Source: Sediminibacterium ginsengisoli
Lineage (GTDB): Bacteria; Bacteroidota; Bacteroidia; Chitinophagales; Chitinophagaceae
Assembly: GCA_945865545.1 (NCBI GenBank)
Contig: CAMBEQ010000018.1
Location: 1-48,668 of the forward strand
DNA: 48,668 bases
Direction: 5' to 3'
A program made the position numbers and the translations under genes. Of the stretch, positions 27,909 to 35,869 are shown in pieces. The notes beneath the pieces were generated by a model. The model had not been told where the DNA came from. It made no database searches and was given only the letters and a program-made list of their open reading frames with translations. The stretch's first letter is position 1. Each line of letters starts with the position of its first letter.

Positions 27909-28841
27909 TTATGCTGGATTGGTACGCCCAGTTAATAGGTATAAGCAGGCCATTCTCACCGCTACTCCATTTTCCACTTGGTCTAATATGATAGAATGAG
28001 GGCCATTGGCTACATCGCTGTCCATTTCCACCCCACGATTAATGGGGCCTGGGTGCATGATAAGAATTTCTTTATTGAGCTTATTTAGCCTATTCATACT
28101 GATGCCATAGGCTAAGTTATATTCCCTTAAAGAGGAGAATAAAGGCTGATTTTGCCTTTCTAATTGAATTCTAAGCACATTGGCCACATCGCACCAAGCT
28201 AGGGTTTTGTCGATATTGTATTCAATTTGAATATCCATGGCTTCTTTCAAAAAGGTAGGAATGAGCGTTGGAGGGCCAGAGACCATCACTTCCGCCCCCA
28301 TTTTCTTTAGTAGGTAGATATTGCTCAACGCTACCCTGCTATGCATAATATCTCCGATGATGGCCACTTTTAAACCAGCTAATTTTCCCATTTTTTCCTG
28401 CATGGAAAACGCATCTAATAAAGCTTGTGTGGGGTGTTCGTTGATCCCGTCTCCAGCGTTGATAATGGCTGCATCAATATGTTTTGCTAAGTAATGCGGG
28501 GCTCCTGAAGCGCTATGCCTCATCACCACCATATCTACTTTCATACTTAGGATATTATTGACCGTATCCAATAAGGTTTCGCCTTTGGCAGCCGATGAAT
28601 TGGAGACTGTGAAATTGACTACATCTGCAGACAAGCGTTTTTCGGCTAATTCGAAGGAAATTCTGGTTCTGGTTGAATTTTCGTAAAAAAGGTTCACAAT
28701 GGTGACGTCTCTTAAAGTGGGAACTTTTTTAACAGGTCTTTGTAAAACTTCTTTGAATTGAGTAGCTGTAGATAAAATAAGTTGGATATCCTCGGAATTG
28801 AGGTCCTTGATACCAAGAAGATGTTTGGTAGTTAGTGCCAT
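27909..28841 (-). CDS. pyrB: Aspartate carbamoyltransferase catalytic chain
   Basis: PyrB makes carbamoyl aspartate from carbamoyl phosphate and aspartate. The 310-residue length is typical. The carbamoyl phosphate site is FYENSTRTRISFELAEKRL; HPTQALLDAFSMQEK and the C-terminal HPGPINRGVEMDSDVA are conserved. No regulatory chain (pyrI) is nearby. It follows pyrR by 27 bp. An inactive-looking dihydroorotase homologue about 12 kb downstream is a candidate structural partner, as known for some bacterial transcarbamoylases. Confidence 0.95.
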   Translation of the reverse strand: MALTTKHLLGIKDLNSEDIQLILSTATQFKEVLQRPVKKVPTLRDVTIVNLFYENSTRTRISFELAEKRLSADVVNFTVSNSSAAKGETLLDTVNNILSMKVDMVVMRHSASGAPHYLAKHIDAAIINAGDGINEHPTQALLDAFSMQEKMGKLAGLKVAIIGDIMHSRVALSNIYLLKKMGAEVMVSGPPTLIPTFLKEAMDIQIEYNIDKTLAWCDVANVLRIQLERQNQPLFSSLREYNLAYGISMNRLNKLNKEILIMHPGPINRGVEMDSDVANGPHSIILDQVENGVAVRMACLYLLTGRTNPA

Positions 28842-28868
28842 TAAAAAACAAAATTAATACAATTTTTT

Positions 28869-29393
28869 CTAATCTACTAATAAAATAACATCATCCACCC
28901 CATCATTCTCCTTCCATCTCACTTTTACTTTATAGGGGGTGATATCTACCATTTCTTTGCCTGTAAAATCGGGCTGAATAGGTAATTCTCTACTTGGTTT
29001 ACGGTCTACCAGTACACATAGGCTTACTTTAGAAGGTCTGCCAAAGGACAATAAGGCATCTAAAGCAGCTCTAATGGTCCTTCCTGTAAACAGTACATCA
29101 TCAATTAAAATAACTGTTTTACCTTCAATACTAAATAGTAAATCAGTGGCTTTAGCCAGGTGTAAATCTCTTCTGACATCATCTCTATAAAAAGTAATAT
29201 CCAATTTGCCGTACTGTACTTGATTTGCTGGTAACTCGTTGTGTAAGGCTGCTACAATACGATCACTTAAATAAACTCCTCTAGGCTGTAATCCAACGAT
29301 AACCGCATTGGTTAAGCCAGGATAGGTCTCTAGAATTTGATGTGCTAGTCTTTTTACAATGCTGGGCAATTGTTGCTCACTTATAAGCGTCAT
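28869..29393 (-). CDS. pyrR: PyrR bifunctional regulator / uracil phosphoribosyltransferase
   Basis: The 174-residue protein is a type I phosphoribosyltransferase with the PRPP loop TVILIDDVLFTGRTIRAALDAL. PyrR proteins make UMP from uracil and, in Gram-positive bacteria, bind pyr mRNA to cause attenuation. The conserved PRGVYLSDRI and the C-terminal GVDDVILLVD are present. It is first in a pyrR-pyrB order, the same as in attenuated operons. I could not find an attenuator-like leader in the 65-80 bases before it, so RNA control here is uncertain. It is divergent from recF. Confidence 0.93.
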   Translation of the reverse strand: MTLISEQQLPSIVKRLAHQILETYPGLTNAVIVGLQPRGVYLSDRIVAALHNELPANQVQYGKLDITFYRDDVRRDLHLAKATDLLFSIEGKTVILIDDVLFTGRTIRAALDALLSFGRPSKVSLCVLVDRKPSRELPIQPDFTGKEMVDITPYKVKVRWKENDGVDDVILLVD

Positions 29394-29473
29394 TCCTTAA
29401 AATTTTAATAAAATTACGCCCTTTTCTTGAATTATAACTAGGCGTTAAACCAATCCCTTTGTATTTTGCACCC

Positions 29474-30556
29474 ATGGTGGGGATTCAACAACTTAAATTA
29501 GTCCAATTTAGGAATTACGTTCAAAAGAATTTTGAATTTACCCATCGAATAGTAGGTATAGTGGGAAGCAATGGAACTGGGAAAACTAATTTATTAGATG
29601 CGCTCTATTATCTTTCTTTTACCAAGAGTTATTTTAATCGCCCAGATGCGCAGAATGTGCATCATGCTCATGATGGCTTGAGAATTGAAGGAGTTTATTT
29701 AATTAACAAACAAATCACCCCCATCACTTGTATTATTAGAGAAACACTAAAAAAGGAATTTTATTTTGATGAAGAAATGTATAGCAAGTTATCACAACAC
29801 ATAGGTAAAATTCCTTGTGTGATGATTGCCCCTGATGATGTACAAATAATTACAGGATCAAGTGAGGAACGAAGAAAATTAATGGATAGTTTGTTATGCC
29901 AAATTTATCCAGATTATCTAAAGTATTTGATACAATATAATAAAGTTTTATTGCAAAGAAATAGCCTATTAAAAAATACGGCTGAAACAGGTGTAATAGA
30001 TTTGGTGTTGGTGGAAACACTTAATGGACAATTGATAGAAAATGGACAACCCATTTATGAGGCTAGAAAAAAATTAATGAGCGATTTATTACCAGAAATT
30101 ATAAGGTTGTATAATCATCTAGCTCAAAAAAATGATCAAATTGACATTCAATATCAAAGTATGTTAGATCAGGATTCTTTTGAAAATTTATTGTCTAATT
30201 CTTTTAAGAAAGATTGTATTGTACTTAGAACCAGCGCTGGGGTTCATAAAGATGACTTAGTCATTACCATTCAAGGACAGTCTTTTAAACAAGAAGCTTC
30301 TCAAGGACAAAGAAAAAGTTTATTATTTGCTTTAAGATTTGCAGAGTGGGAATGTATTAAAAAAAATAAAGGGTTCTCTCCTATCCTATTAATGGATGAT
30401 ATTTTTGAAAAATTAGATGAACAGAGAATGATTCAGCTACTAGATTGGGTAAGTCACTTCACCGACGGACAAGTTTTTATTACCGACACGCATAAAGAAA
30501 GGGTAGATAATTTATTAGGGAAATATTTATCTAGTTACCAATTGATAGAGTTATAA
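29474..30556 (+). CDS. recF: DNA replication and repair protein RecF
   Basis: RecF is an SMC-like ATPase that loads RecA at gaps with RecO and RecR. The chosen ATG at 29474 gives 360 residues starting MVGIQQLKLVQFRNY. A TTG five codons earlier adds only MYFAP. Walker A is GIVGSNGTGKTNLLDALYYLSF, the signature is SQGQRKSLLFALRFAEW and Walker B is ILLMDDIFEKLDEQR. The sequence TATTTTGC lies right before the start and may be a degenerate promoter giving almost no leader. The DUF721 gene follows 20 bp downstream. Confidence 0.95.
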   Translation: MVGIQQLKLVQFRNYVQKNFEFTHRIVGIVGSNGTGKTNLLDALYYLSFTKSYFNRPDAQNVHHAHDGLRIEGVYLINKQITPITCIIRETLKKEFYFDEEMYSKLSQHIGKIPCVMIAPDDVQIITGSSEERRKLMDSLLCQIYPDYLKYLIQYNKVLLQRNSLLKNTAETGVIDLVLVETLNGQLIENGQPIYEARKKLMSDLLPEIIRLYNHLAQKNDQIDIQYQSMLDQDSFENLLSNSFKKDCIVLRTSAGVHKDDLVITIQGQSFKQEASQGQRKSLLFALRFAEWECIKKNKGFSPILLMDDIFEKLDEQRMIQLLDWVSHFTDGQVFITDTHKERVDNLLGKYLSSYQLIEL

Positions 30557-30576
30557 TAAATTGTAAATTGCTACTT

Positions 30577-30858
30577 ATGGCTACATTTAAATTGGGAGAT
30601 GCGCTTAAACAGTTTGTGCAAGGGAGTAAATTGAAAAATGGGATTCAATCGGCACAAATTGAAGCAGTCTGGTTAGAAATTATGGGAATTACTATTGCCA
30701 AGTATACCGATAAAATATACATATTCAATCAAAAGCTATTTATTGAAACCAGTGTGGGTCCATTGAAAAATGAACTGGGTTTTCAAAAATTACAAATTAT
30801 AGAAAGAGTTAATGAAAAAATGGGTGCTAACACCATTTCTGAAGTAATCATCAAATAG
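30577..30858 (+). CDS. DUF721 / DciA-like protein
   Basis: The 93-residue protein starts at ATG 30577, not at the TTG three codons upstream. It matches DUF721: LGDALKQFVQGSKLKNGIQSAQIEAVWLEIMG, then beta strands IYIFNQKLFIETSVGPLKNEL. DUF721 proteins include DciA, which loads the replicative helicase in bacteria lacking DnaC. Its position directly behind recF fits a replication role. The gene is short but well supported by that context, and it ends 4 bp from the next, convergent gene. Confidence 0.88.
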   Translation: MATFKLGDALKQFVQGSKLKNGIQSAQIEAVWLEIMGITIAKYTDKIYIFNQKLFIETSVGPLKNELGFQKLQIIERVNEKMGANTISEVIIK

Positions 30859-30862
30859 TTTT

Positions 30863-31933
30863 TTACTTTTCTAAGTAATCTAAATAGCTTTTCTTTTGCA
30901 TGATGGTAGAACCATTCATAATTAAAATGGTAGGCCAAACTCTTGCAGCTGTTTTGATCATAGTAATATCCCCAATTAATATGGATTCTTTACTTAAAAT
31001 ATCGTTCACCCCTTGTTTGTCAGAAGTTACGATGTACAGCAATTTGTATTTTTGATGCAGCTTTGTAAGTAAATTTTCCCAAGGAATGCTGGACTCAATT
31101 TTTCCAGCAAAAACGAGTACATAAGGAGTGGAAGTAGCAAACACAGATTGAGTATTATCCTGCCCATTCATCGTATTTAATTCAAATTCTACAATGGCTG
31201 CTTGAAGTCCGTTGCCTTTGCTAATAATTACTTCTTTTCTATTTTTATAAATAAAAGTAGAATCAAAATTGTCAGGAAAATGATTGGCATCAAAGGAAAA
31301 TAATTTACCCTCTTTTTCAAATTCCATTTGGATAGAAATGCTATCGGCAATAGCACCAGCTGGTTTTTGCATCTTTTCTACAATGTCATTCCCTATTTTA
31401 TAAGGTAAGCAATCCACAAAAGGTAAATAGTTAAGCACATAATTTTGTCCATACCCTACCCCCGCTATTGAAATGATTAAAATAATTATACCAACCGCTT
31501 TGTGTGTATTGGCTTTACTCTTTTTATGATTAAAGAGTAATATAATAATGGATAATAATAATAAAATGTCTTTGATGAAGGAAGTTTTTGGTGTAAGTGG
31601 AATACAATCACCAAAACAACCACAGGTTTTAATTTTGCCAGAAAAATAGGCATACCCAGTTAAGAAAGTAAAGAAAACAATAAGTCCTAATAACAACCAA
31701 AGAGTTTGTTTATAAGGAAATTGAATAAGTAAAGCAATGCCGGCCACAATTTCCAAGGTGTTCATTACCAGCGCAAAGGCCAAAGTGTAATCCGAGAGAA
31801 AATTAATGCCCCATACATCAAAAAATTCTTGCATTTTATAACTAAGCCCTAATGGATCATTGGCCTTAATTAATCCTGAAAAGATAAAAAGTAATCCAAC
31901 ACTCCATCTTAAAACATTAAGAAAGGTTTGCAT
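30863..31933 (-). CDS. DoxX/MauE-like membrane protein (BT_3928 type)
   Basis: The 356-residue protein has about four to five membrane helices in the first 170 residues. Between helices is CGCFGDC (KIKTCGCFGDCIPLT), a conserved Cys cluster of the DoxX/MauE-like BT_3928 proteins. After a final hydrophobic segment, a soluble domain of about 180 residues ends in a thioredoxin-like pattern. A link to thiol/disulfide or respiratory redox is likely for the family but unproven. Order with DUF1599 and folP is usual in Bacteroidota. The gap to the DUF1599 gene is 11 bp, so they are co-transcribed. Confidence 0.85.
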   Translation of the reverse strand: MQTFLNVLRWSVGLLFIFSGLIKANDPLGLSYKMQEFFDVWGINFLSDYTLAFALVMNTLEIVAGIALLIQFPYKQTLWLLLGLIVFFTFLTGYAYFSGKIKTCGCFGDCIPLTPKTSFIKDILLLLSIIILLFNHKKSKANTHKAVGIIILIISIAGVGYGQNYVLNYLPFVDCLPYKIGNDIVEKMQKPAGAIADSISIQMEFEKEGKLFSFDANHFPDNFDSTFIYKNRKEVIISKGNGLQAAIVEFELNTMNGQDNTQSVFATSTPYVLVFAGKIESSIPWENLLTKLHQKYKLLYIVTSDKQGVNDILSKESILIGDITMIKTAARVWPTILIMNGSTIMQKKSYLDYLEK

Positions 31934-31944
31934 ATTTTATTATT

Positions 31945-32490
31945 TTAATGTTTGCCTTCCTCTAATTGTATTAAGGCAAAAGCTGCATAATTTAATATAT
32001 CAACAAAATTAGCATCAATACCTTCACTAATTAAAGTCTTGCCATCGTTGGTAATAATTTGACGTATTCTTAATAATTTCATTAAAATCAAATCGGCATA
32101 GCTTTCTTGACTCATGTCTCTCCAGGCCTCTCCATAATCATGATTTTTGTCTAGCATAGTGGTTTTAGCAAAAAGTACATTTTCATGATATAATGTTTGC
32201 ACTTGCTCAACGGGTAATTCTTCTACTTTTGGGTCTCCTAACTTTAGTTGGATAAGTCCAATAACAGCATAATTCAAAATACCTTTAAATTCAGATTGAA
32301 TATCATCCTCTACTTTTTGACTTCCTAAGTCTTGAATGGTTCTAATTCGAAGCGCTTTAATAAAAATTTGGTCAACCACTGAAATTATTCTTAGTACACG
32401 CCAAGCGGTACCATAATCTTTAGTTTTTTTTATAAATATATCACTGCAGCTTGCAATGGCTTGATCAAATTGGGTGGAAGTTTGACTCAT
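31945..32490 (-). CDS. DUF1599 protein with duplicated core
   Basis: The 181-residue cytoplasmic protein belongs to DUF1599 (nucleotide modification-associated domain). Two homologous halves are visible: KDYGTAWRVLRI...ALRIRTIQDLG...LNYAVIGLIQL and HDYGEAWRDMSQ...LLRIRQIITND...LNYAAFALIQL. The repeated DYGxAW and LRIR stretches suggest tandem duplication of an all-alpha unit. The function is not established. The gene is divergent from folP and leads into the DoxX gene. Confidence 0.85.
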   Translation of the reverse strand: MSQTSTQFDQAIASCSDIFIKKTKDYGTAWRVLRIISVVDQIFIKALRIRTIQDLGSQKVEDDIQSEFKGILNYAVIGLIQLKLGDPKVEELPVEQVQTLYHENVLFAKTTMLDKNHDYGEAWRDMSQESYADLILMKLLRIRQIITNDGKTLISEGIDANFVDILNYAAFALIQLEEGKH

Positions 32491-32495
32491 TAAAA

Positions 32496-32528
32496 TTGGC
32501 CTAGTTACTTGGTTAATTAATATCTTTG
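32496..32528 (+). promoter_or_regulatory. Bacteroidota-type promoter of folP
   Basis: TTG at 32496-32498 and TATCTTTG at 32521-32528 are separated by 22 bases, a good TTG-N17-23-TAnnTTTG match. The folP ATG is about 40 bases downstream. Confidence 0.65.
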
Positions 32529-32569
32529 AACCACTGCAAGATAATCAATAACGTGCTTAAAATAAAACT

Positions 32570-33394
32570 ATGTTCAAAATTCCTGCGAAGGGTTTAGTAT
32601 GGGCTATTCATTCTCCCCAAATTATGGGAATTATTAATTGCACCAGTGATTCTTTTTATGCAGGAAGCCGTCAACAAAACTTAGCATCTGTTTTATCAAA
32701 AGTGGCTCAATTTATAAAGGAAGGGGTTTCAATTGTAGATATTGGAGCACAAAGTACAAGGCCAAATGCTACCTTATTAAGTGCCGAACTGGAAATAGAA
32801 CAATTGGTTCCGGTGGTTTATGGAATAAGACAAATATATCCTGATATATTAATTTCAATAGATACATTTTACGCTTCCGTGGCTGAAGCATGTTTGAATG
32901 CGGGGGCCAATATTATTAATGATATTAGTTGTGGTAGTTTCGATTCTGCTATTTTAGAGGTAGTAGCTAAACAAAAAGCTGGGTTTATTGGTATGTATCT
33001 AACTGGTTCAATTCAATCTATGCATGAAATTGAACCTAGAGAAAATATCATTACCTCCCTACTTACTTTTTTTGAAGAGAAAAAGAAAGTTTTATTAACA
33101 GCGGGGATAGAACAGTGGGTTATTGATCCTGGATTTGGCTTTGGCAAAACGATAGAGGAAAATTTTAAAATAGTTAGGGAATTAGCAACCTTACAACAAA
33201 TAGGCTTGCCTATTTTATTAGGAGCGTCCCGTAAATCAAGTATTTATAAAACTTTGGGTGTTACTGCAGAAGAAGCTTTAAATGGGACAACCATGGTCAA
33301 CACCTTAGCACTACTTAATGAAGTTAATATTCTTAGGGTACATGATGTAAAAGAAACAGTGGAATTGGTACAACTTTTACCTCATTTAAAATAA
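32570..33394 (+). CDS. folP: Dihydropteroate synthase
   Basis: FolP joins p-aminobenzoate to the pterin pyrophosphate in folate synthesis and is the sulfonamide target. The 274-residue TIM barrel shows MGIINCTSDSFYAGSRQ, IVDIGAQSTRPNA, ISIDTFYASVAEACLNAGANIINDISCG, WVIDPGFGFGKTIEEN and ILLGASRKSSIYKTLG. The usual NxTPDSF motif reads NCTSDSF, with Ser in place of Pro. It ends just before a strong bidirectional terminator. Confidence 0.95.
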   Translation: MFKIPAKGLVWAIHSPQIMGIINCTSDSFYAGSRQQNLASVLSKVAQFIKEGVSIVDIGAQSTRPNATLLSAELEIEQLVPVVYGIRQIYPDILISIDTFYASVAEACLNAGANIINDISCGSFDSAILEVVAKQKAGFIGMYLTGSIQSMHEIEPRENIITSLLTFFEEKKKVLLTAGIEQWVIDPGFGFGKTIEENFKIVRELATLQQIGLPILLGASRKSSIYKTLGVTAEEALNGTTMVNTLALLNEVNILRVHDVKETVELVQLLPHLK

Positions 33395-33400
33395 GTACAA

Positions 33401-33433
33401 AAAAAAGCGTCCCGAAAATCGGGACGCTTTTTT
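33401..33433. terminator. Bidirectional terminator between folP and FKBP gene
   Basis: A 15-bp perfect stem (33401-33415 with 33419-33433), core GCGTCCCGA/TCGGGACGC, encloses loop AAA. A6 on the left and T6 on the right allow use from either strand, fitting the convergent genes. Confidence 0.93.
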
Positions 33434-33449
33434 ATATAATAATTACAAA

Positions 33450-34340
33450 TTATTTTTTAGGTGCTTCAGCAGGAGCCACATTTACATCTTTAATTTCAAT
33501 ATCAAAAGCTAAATTCTCATAAGCTTTAATATTTCCATTAGCTTGAGGGCCATAAGCCAACATAGAAGGAATGTATAAACTTCCTTTACCACCTTTAGCA
33601 AAATATTTAAGTCCAATATCCCAACCTTGAATAACTGAACCAGTTCCTACTTTAACATCATATGGTTTTACTACAGAATCTTTAGGGGCTAAATTTGAAT
33701 CAAAAACAACTCCATTAAAAGTATATCCTTTGTATAGTACGCTAGCCACTTTCCCAGAATCAATTTTATTGTTAACATCTCCAGCTTCTTTCACTACTAC
33801 AAATACTCCTTCTGGAGATTTAACTGCAGTAATTTTATTCTTAGCTAAATAAGCTTCAATAGCAGCGATTTCTTTATTTTTTTCGAGGTCTTGCTCTTTT
33901 TTGTAATCGGCATCAACTAAATTAGCATTATCAAAAACATTGATAATTTCAGCTCTACCTATAATCAAATCATTTGCTTTAAATACATTGGTAATTTGCA
34001 AAGCACCCATTTTAACTAAGCTATCAATACTTAAAGAAAATTCAATTTTATCTCCTTTTCTACATTTTAAAATTACTTCAGTAAAAGTATATTTTCCTAA
34101 ACGTGCAGTATCCACTGGAAAATAAACTGGGATCACTCCGAAAGTAGAACTTAAAACGCTGTCATTGGCTTTAAGTTTATACTCAATATTTAATTTTACG
34201 TAATCGCCTTGTTTTAAAGGTTGTTCATTACCACTACCGTGAGTGATTTTGTAAGGCATACCTGATGGGGCTTTTTCATATTGATTACAACTTGCAAATA
34301 ATACAATAGCAGCCACTAACTTTAACGTTGATTTTATCAT
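33450..34340 (-). CDS. FKBP-type peptidyl-prolyl isomerase lipoprotein
   Basis: The 296-residue protein has a lipobox FASC with Cys18, so it is lipid-anchored. The N-terminal half is a degenerate FKBP-like domain (GDYVKLNIEYKLKANDSVL), then a helical linker of about 50 residues. The C-terminal half is a recognisable FKBP: SVLYKGYTFNGVVFDSN, VIQGWDIGLKYFAKGGKGSLYIPSMLAYG and NLAFDIEIKDV. It helps fold envelope proteins. It follows the DHH phosphoesterase gene with 2 bp between, so the two are co-transcribed. Confidence 0.9.
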   Translation of the reverse strand: MIKSTLKLVAAIVLFASCNQYEKAPSGMPYKITHGSGNEQPLKQGDYVKLNIEYKLKANDSVLSSTFGVIPVYFPVDTARLGKYTFTEVILKCRKGDKIEFSLSIDSLVKMGALQITNVFKANDLIIGRAEIINVFDNANLVDADYKKEQDLEKNKEIAAIEAYLAKNKITAVKSPEGVFVVVKEAGDVNNKIDSGKVASVLYKGYTFNGVVFDSNLAPKDSVVKPYDVKVGTGSVIQGWDIGLKYFAKGGKGSLYIPSMLAYGPQANGNIKAYENLAFDIEIKDVNVAPAEAPKK

Positions 34341-34342
34341 TT

Positions 34343-35359
34343 TTATTTTAATTGTGTTAATTGTGATTTATAGGTTTCTATTATCGTTTTAAAATCATTT
34401 AATGTTTCTTCTAAGCTTTTTTTCGAATTTCCTCCAGCAGCATTGGCATGTCCACCACCGTCGAAATAAGTTCTTGCAAATATATTAACATCGAAGTTAC
34501 CTTTGCTTCTAAAACTCCATTTTCTTTCTTCTTCCCTGTCAATTACGATGGCAGCTAGCTTAATTCCTTCTATGGATAATAAATAATTAACCAAACCTTC
34601 GGTGTCCCCTGTTTTTAATTCAAATTTATAGATGTCGGTCTTTGGAATGGCCATTACGGCTGTTTTTAAAGACGGGAAAACCTGCATTCTATTTAAAAAT
34701 GCATTACCCATAAACTTCAAACGACCTTCCGTAGAGTTGTCATAAATATGTTCATGGATTGTAGCATGTTGTAAACCAAGCTCTTTTAAATGGGCCACTA
34801 TTTTATGAACAGAGGCTGTGGTGGAAGGGAAACGGAAAGAACCAGTATCTGTCATGAGTCCAGTATATAAACAAGTGGCAATATCAAGATTGATGAGATT
34901 ACTGTGACCTGATTGTACTATAAAATCATAAATCATTTCACAGGTAGAGCTCATTTTTACATCACTAATCCCATATCCAAAAGACGGAGTATCAGGTTGT
35001 TGGTGATGGTCAATTAAGATTTTTATTGCTTTTGCTTCTTTAATGATGGGTTCTAAATGTTTGGTACGATGTAGAATATTAAAATCTAAACAAAATACAT
35101 AATCCGCTTCTTGGATAATTTTAGAGGCAGTTTCTTTATTGGCTTCAAAATCAATTACTTCATGGGTTCCTGGCATCCAATCTAAAAAAGCGGCCCAATT
35201 CGTTGGAGATATCACGGTTACCTCATGCCCTAAAGCCTTTAAAAAATGAAATAAGGCTAAACTTGACCCCATGGCATCCCCATCCGGCTTTTGGTGAGCA
35301 GTAATTACAGCCTTAAAAGGCTGATTTAGAATAGGGTAAAATTGTTCAATTGATTGCAT
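34343..35359 (-). CDS. DHH family phosphoesterase (NrnA-like nanoRNase/pAp phosphatase)
   Basis: The 338-residue protein has a DHH domain with HQKPDGDAMGSSLAL, then the DHH motif LIDHHQQPD. MTDTGSFRFPSTT follows, and a DHHA1 domain ends in FDGGGHANAAGG. NrnA-like enzymes degrade short RNAs and dephosphorylate 3'-phosphoadenosine 5'-phosphate. Both activities are inferred by family. It is divergent from ndk and leads into the FKBP gene. A TAAATTCG element on the minus strand lies seven bases before the ATG. Confidence 0.9.
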   Translation of the reverse strand: MQSIEQFYPILNQPFKAVITAHQKPDGDAMGSSLALFHFLKALGHEVTVISPTNWAAFLDWMPGTHEVIDFEANKETASKIIQEADYVFCLDFNILHRTKHLEPIIKEAKAIKILIDHHQQPDTPSFGYGISDVKMSSTCEMIYDFIVQSGHSNLINLDIATCLYTGLMTDTGSFRFPSTTASVHKIVAHLKELGLQHATIHEHIYDNSTEGRLKFMGNAFLNRMQVFPSLKTAVMAIPKTDIYKFELKTGDTEGLVNYLLSIEGIKLAAIVIDREEERKWSFRSKGNFDVNIFARTYFDGGGHANAAGGNSKKSLEETLNDFKTIIETYKSQLTQLK

Positions 35360-35396
35360 AGAAATGCGAATTTAGCATAAATCAGATGTTTTTCAG

Positions 35397-35404
35397 TAAT
35401 TTTG
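35397..35404 (+). promoter_or_regulatory. -7 promoter element for ndk
   Basis: TAATTTTG matches TAnnTTTG and is 30 bases before the chosen ndk ATG (35435). It overlaps a TTG at 35402 that would otherwise be taken as a start. No -33 TTG at the usual spacing was found. Confidence 0.5.
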
Positions 35405-35434
35405 CGGCTCCAATTAGTAACTGATAACAATAAT

Positions 35435-35851
35435 ATGAATAATAGAACATTTACCATGGTTAAGCCAGATGCCACTTCTAAAGGTTATACTGGTGCAATT
35501 TTAGATCAAATCATTAAGGCTGGATTTAGTATTAAAGCAATGAAATGGACAAAATTAACGCCAGAACAAGCTGGTCAATTTTATGAAGTGCATAAAGAAC
35601 GTCCCTTTTATGGTGAATTAGTTGCTTTTATGAGTAGTGGCCCTATAGTAGCTGCCATTCTTGAAAAAGACAATGCAGTAGCAGATTTTAGAAAATTAAT
35701 TGGAGCCACCAATCCGGCTCAAGCCGAAGAAGGTACCATTAGAAAGAATTTCGCTGCTTCCATGGGCGAAAATGCAGTACATGGTAGCGATAGTGACGAA
35801 AATGCACAAATCGAAGGCAGTTTCTTCTTTTCAGCAACTGAAATATTTTAG
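35435..35851 (+). CDS. ndk: Nucleoside diphosphate kinase
   Basis: Ndk moves the terminal phosphate between nucleoside triphosphates and diphosphates through a phospho-His. The start at 35435 gives 138 residues ([18 protein letters not shown]). The TTG at 35402 is inside the promoter and is rejected. Active-site motif [16 protein letters not shown] holds the catalytic His; [18 protein letters not shown] and [18 protein letters not shown] are standard. It is monocistronic and convergent with the helicase. Confidence 0.96.
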   Translation: MNNRTFTMVKPDATSKGYTGAILDQIIKAGFSIKAMKWTKLTPEQAGQFYEVHKERPFYGELVAFMSSGPIVAAILEKDNAVADFRKLIGATNPAQAEEGTIRKNFAASMGENAVHGSDSDENAQIEGSFFFSATEIF

Positions 35852-35869
35852 TGAAATTTAGGGCAGAGA

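Noticed and set aside
28869..29473. PyrR-responsive attenuator in the pyrR leader
   Set aside because: The short divergent gap shows no terminator/antiterminator pair.
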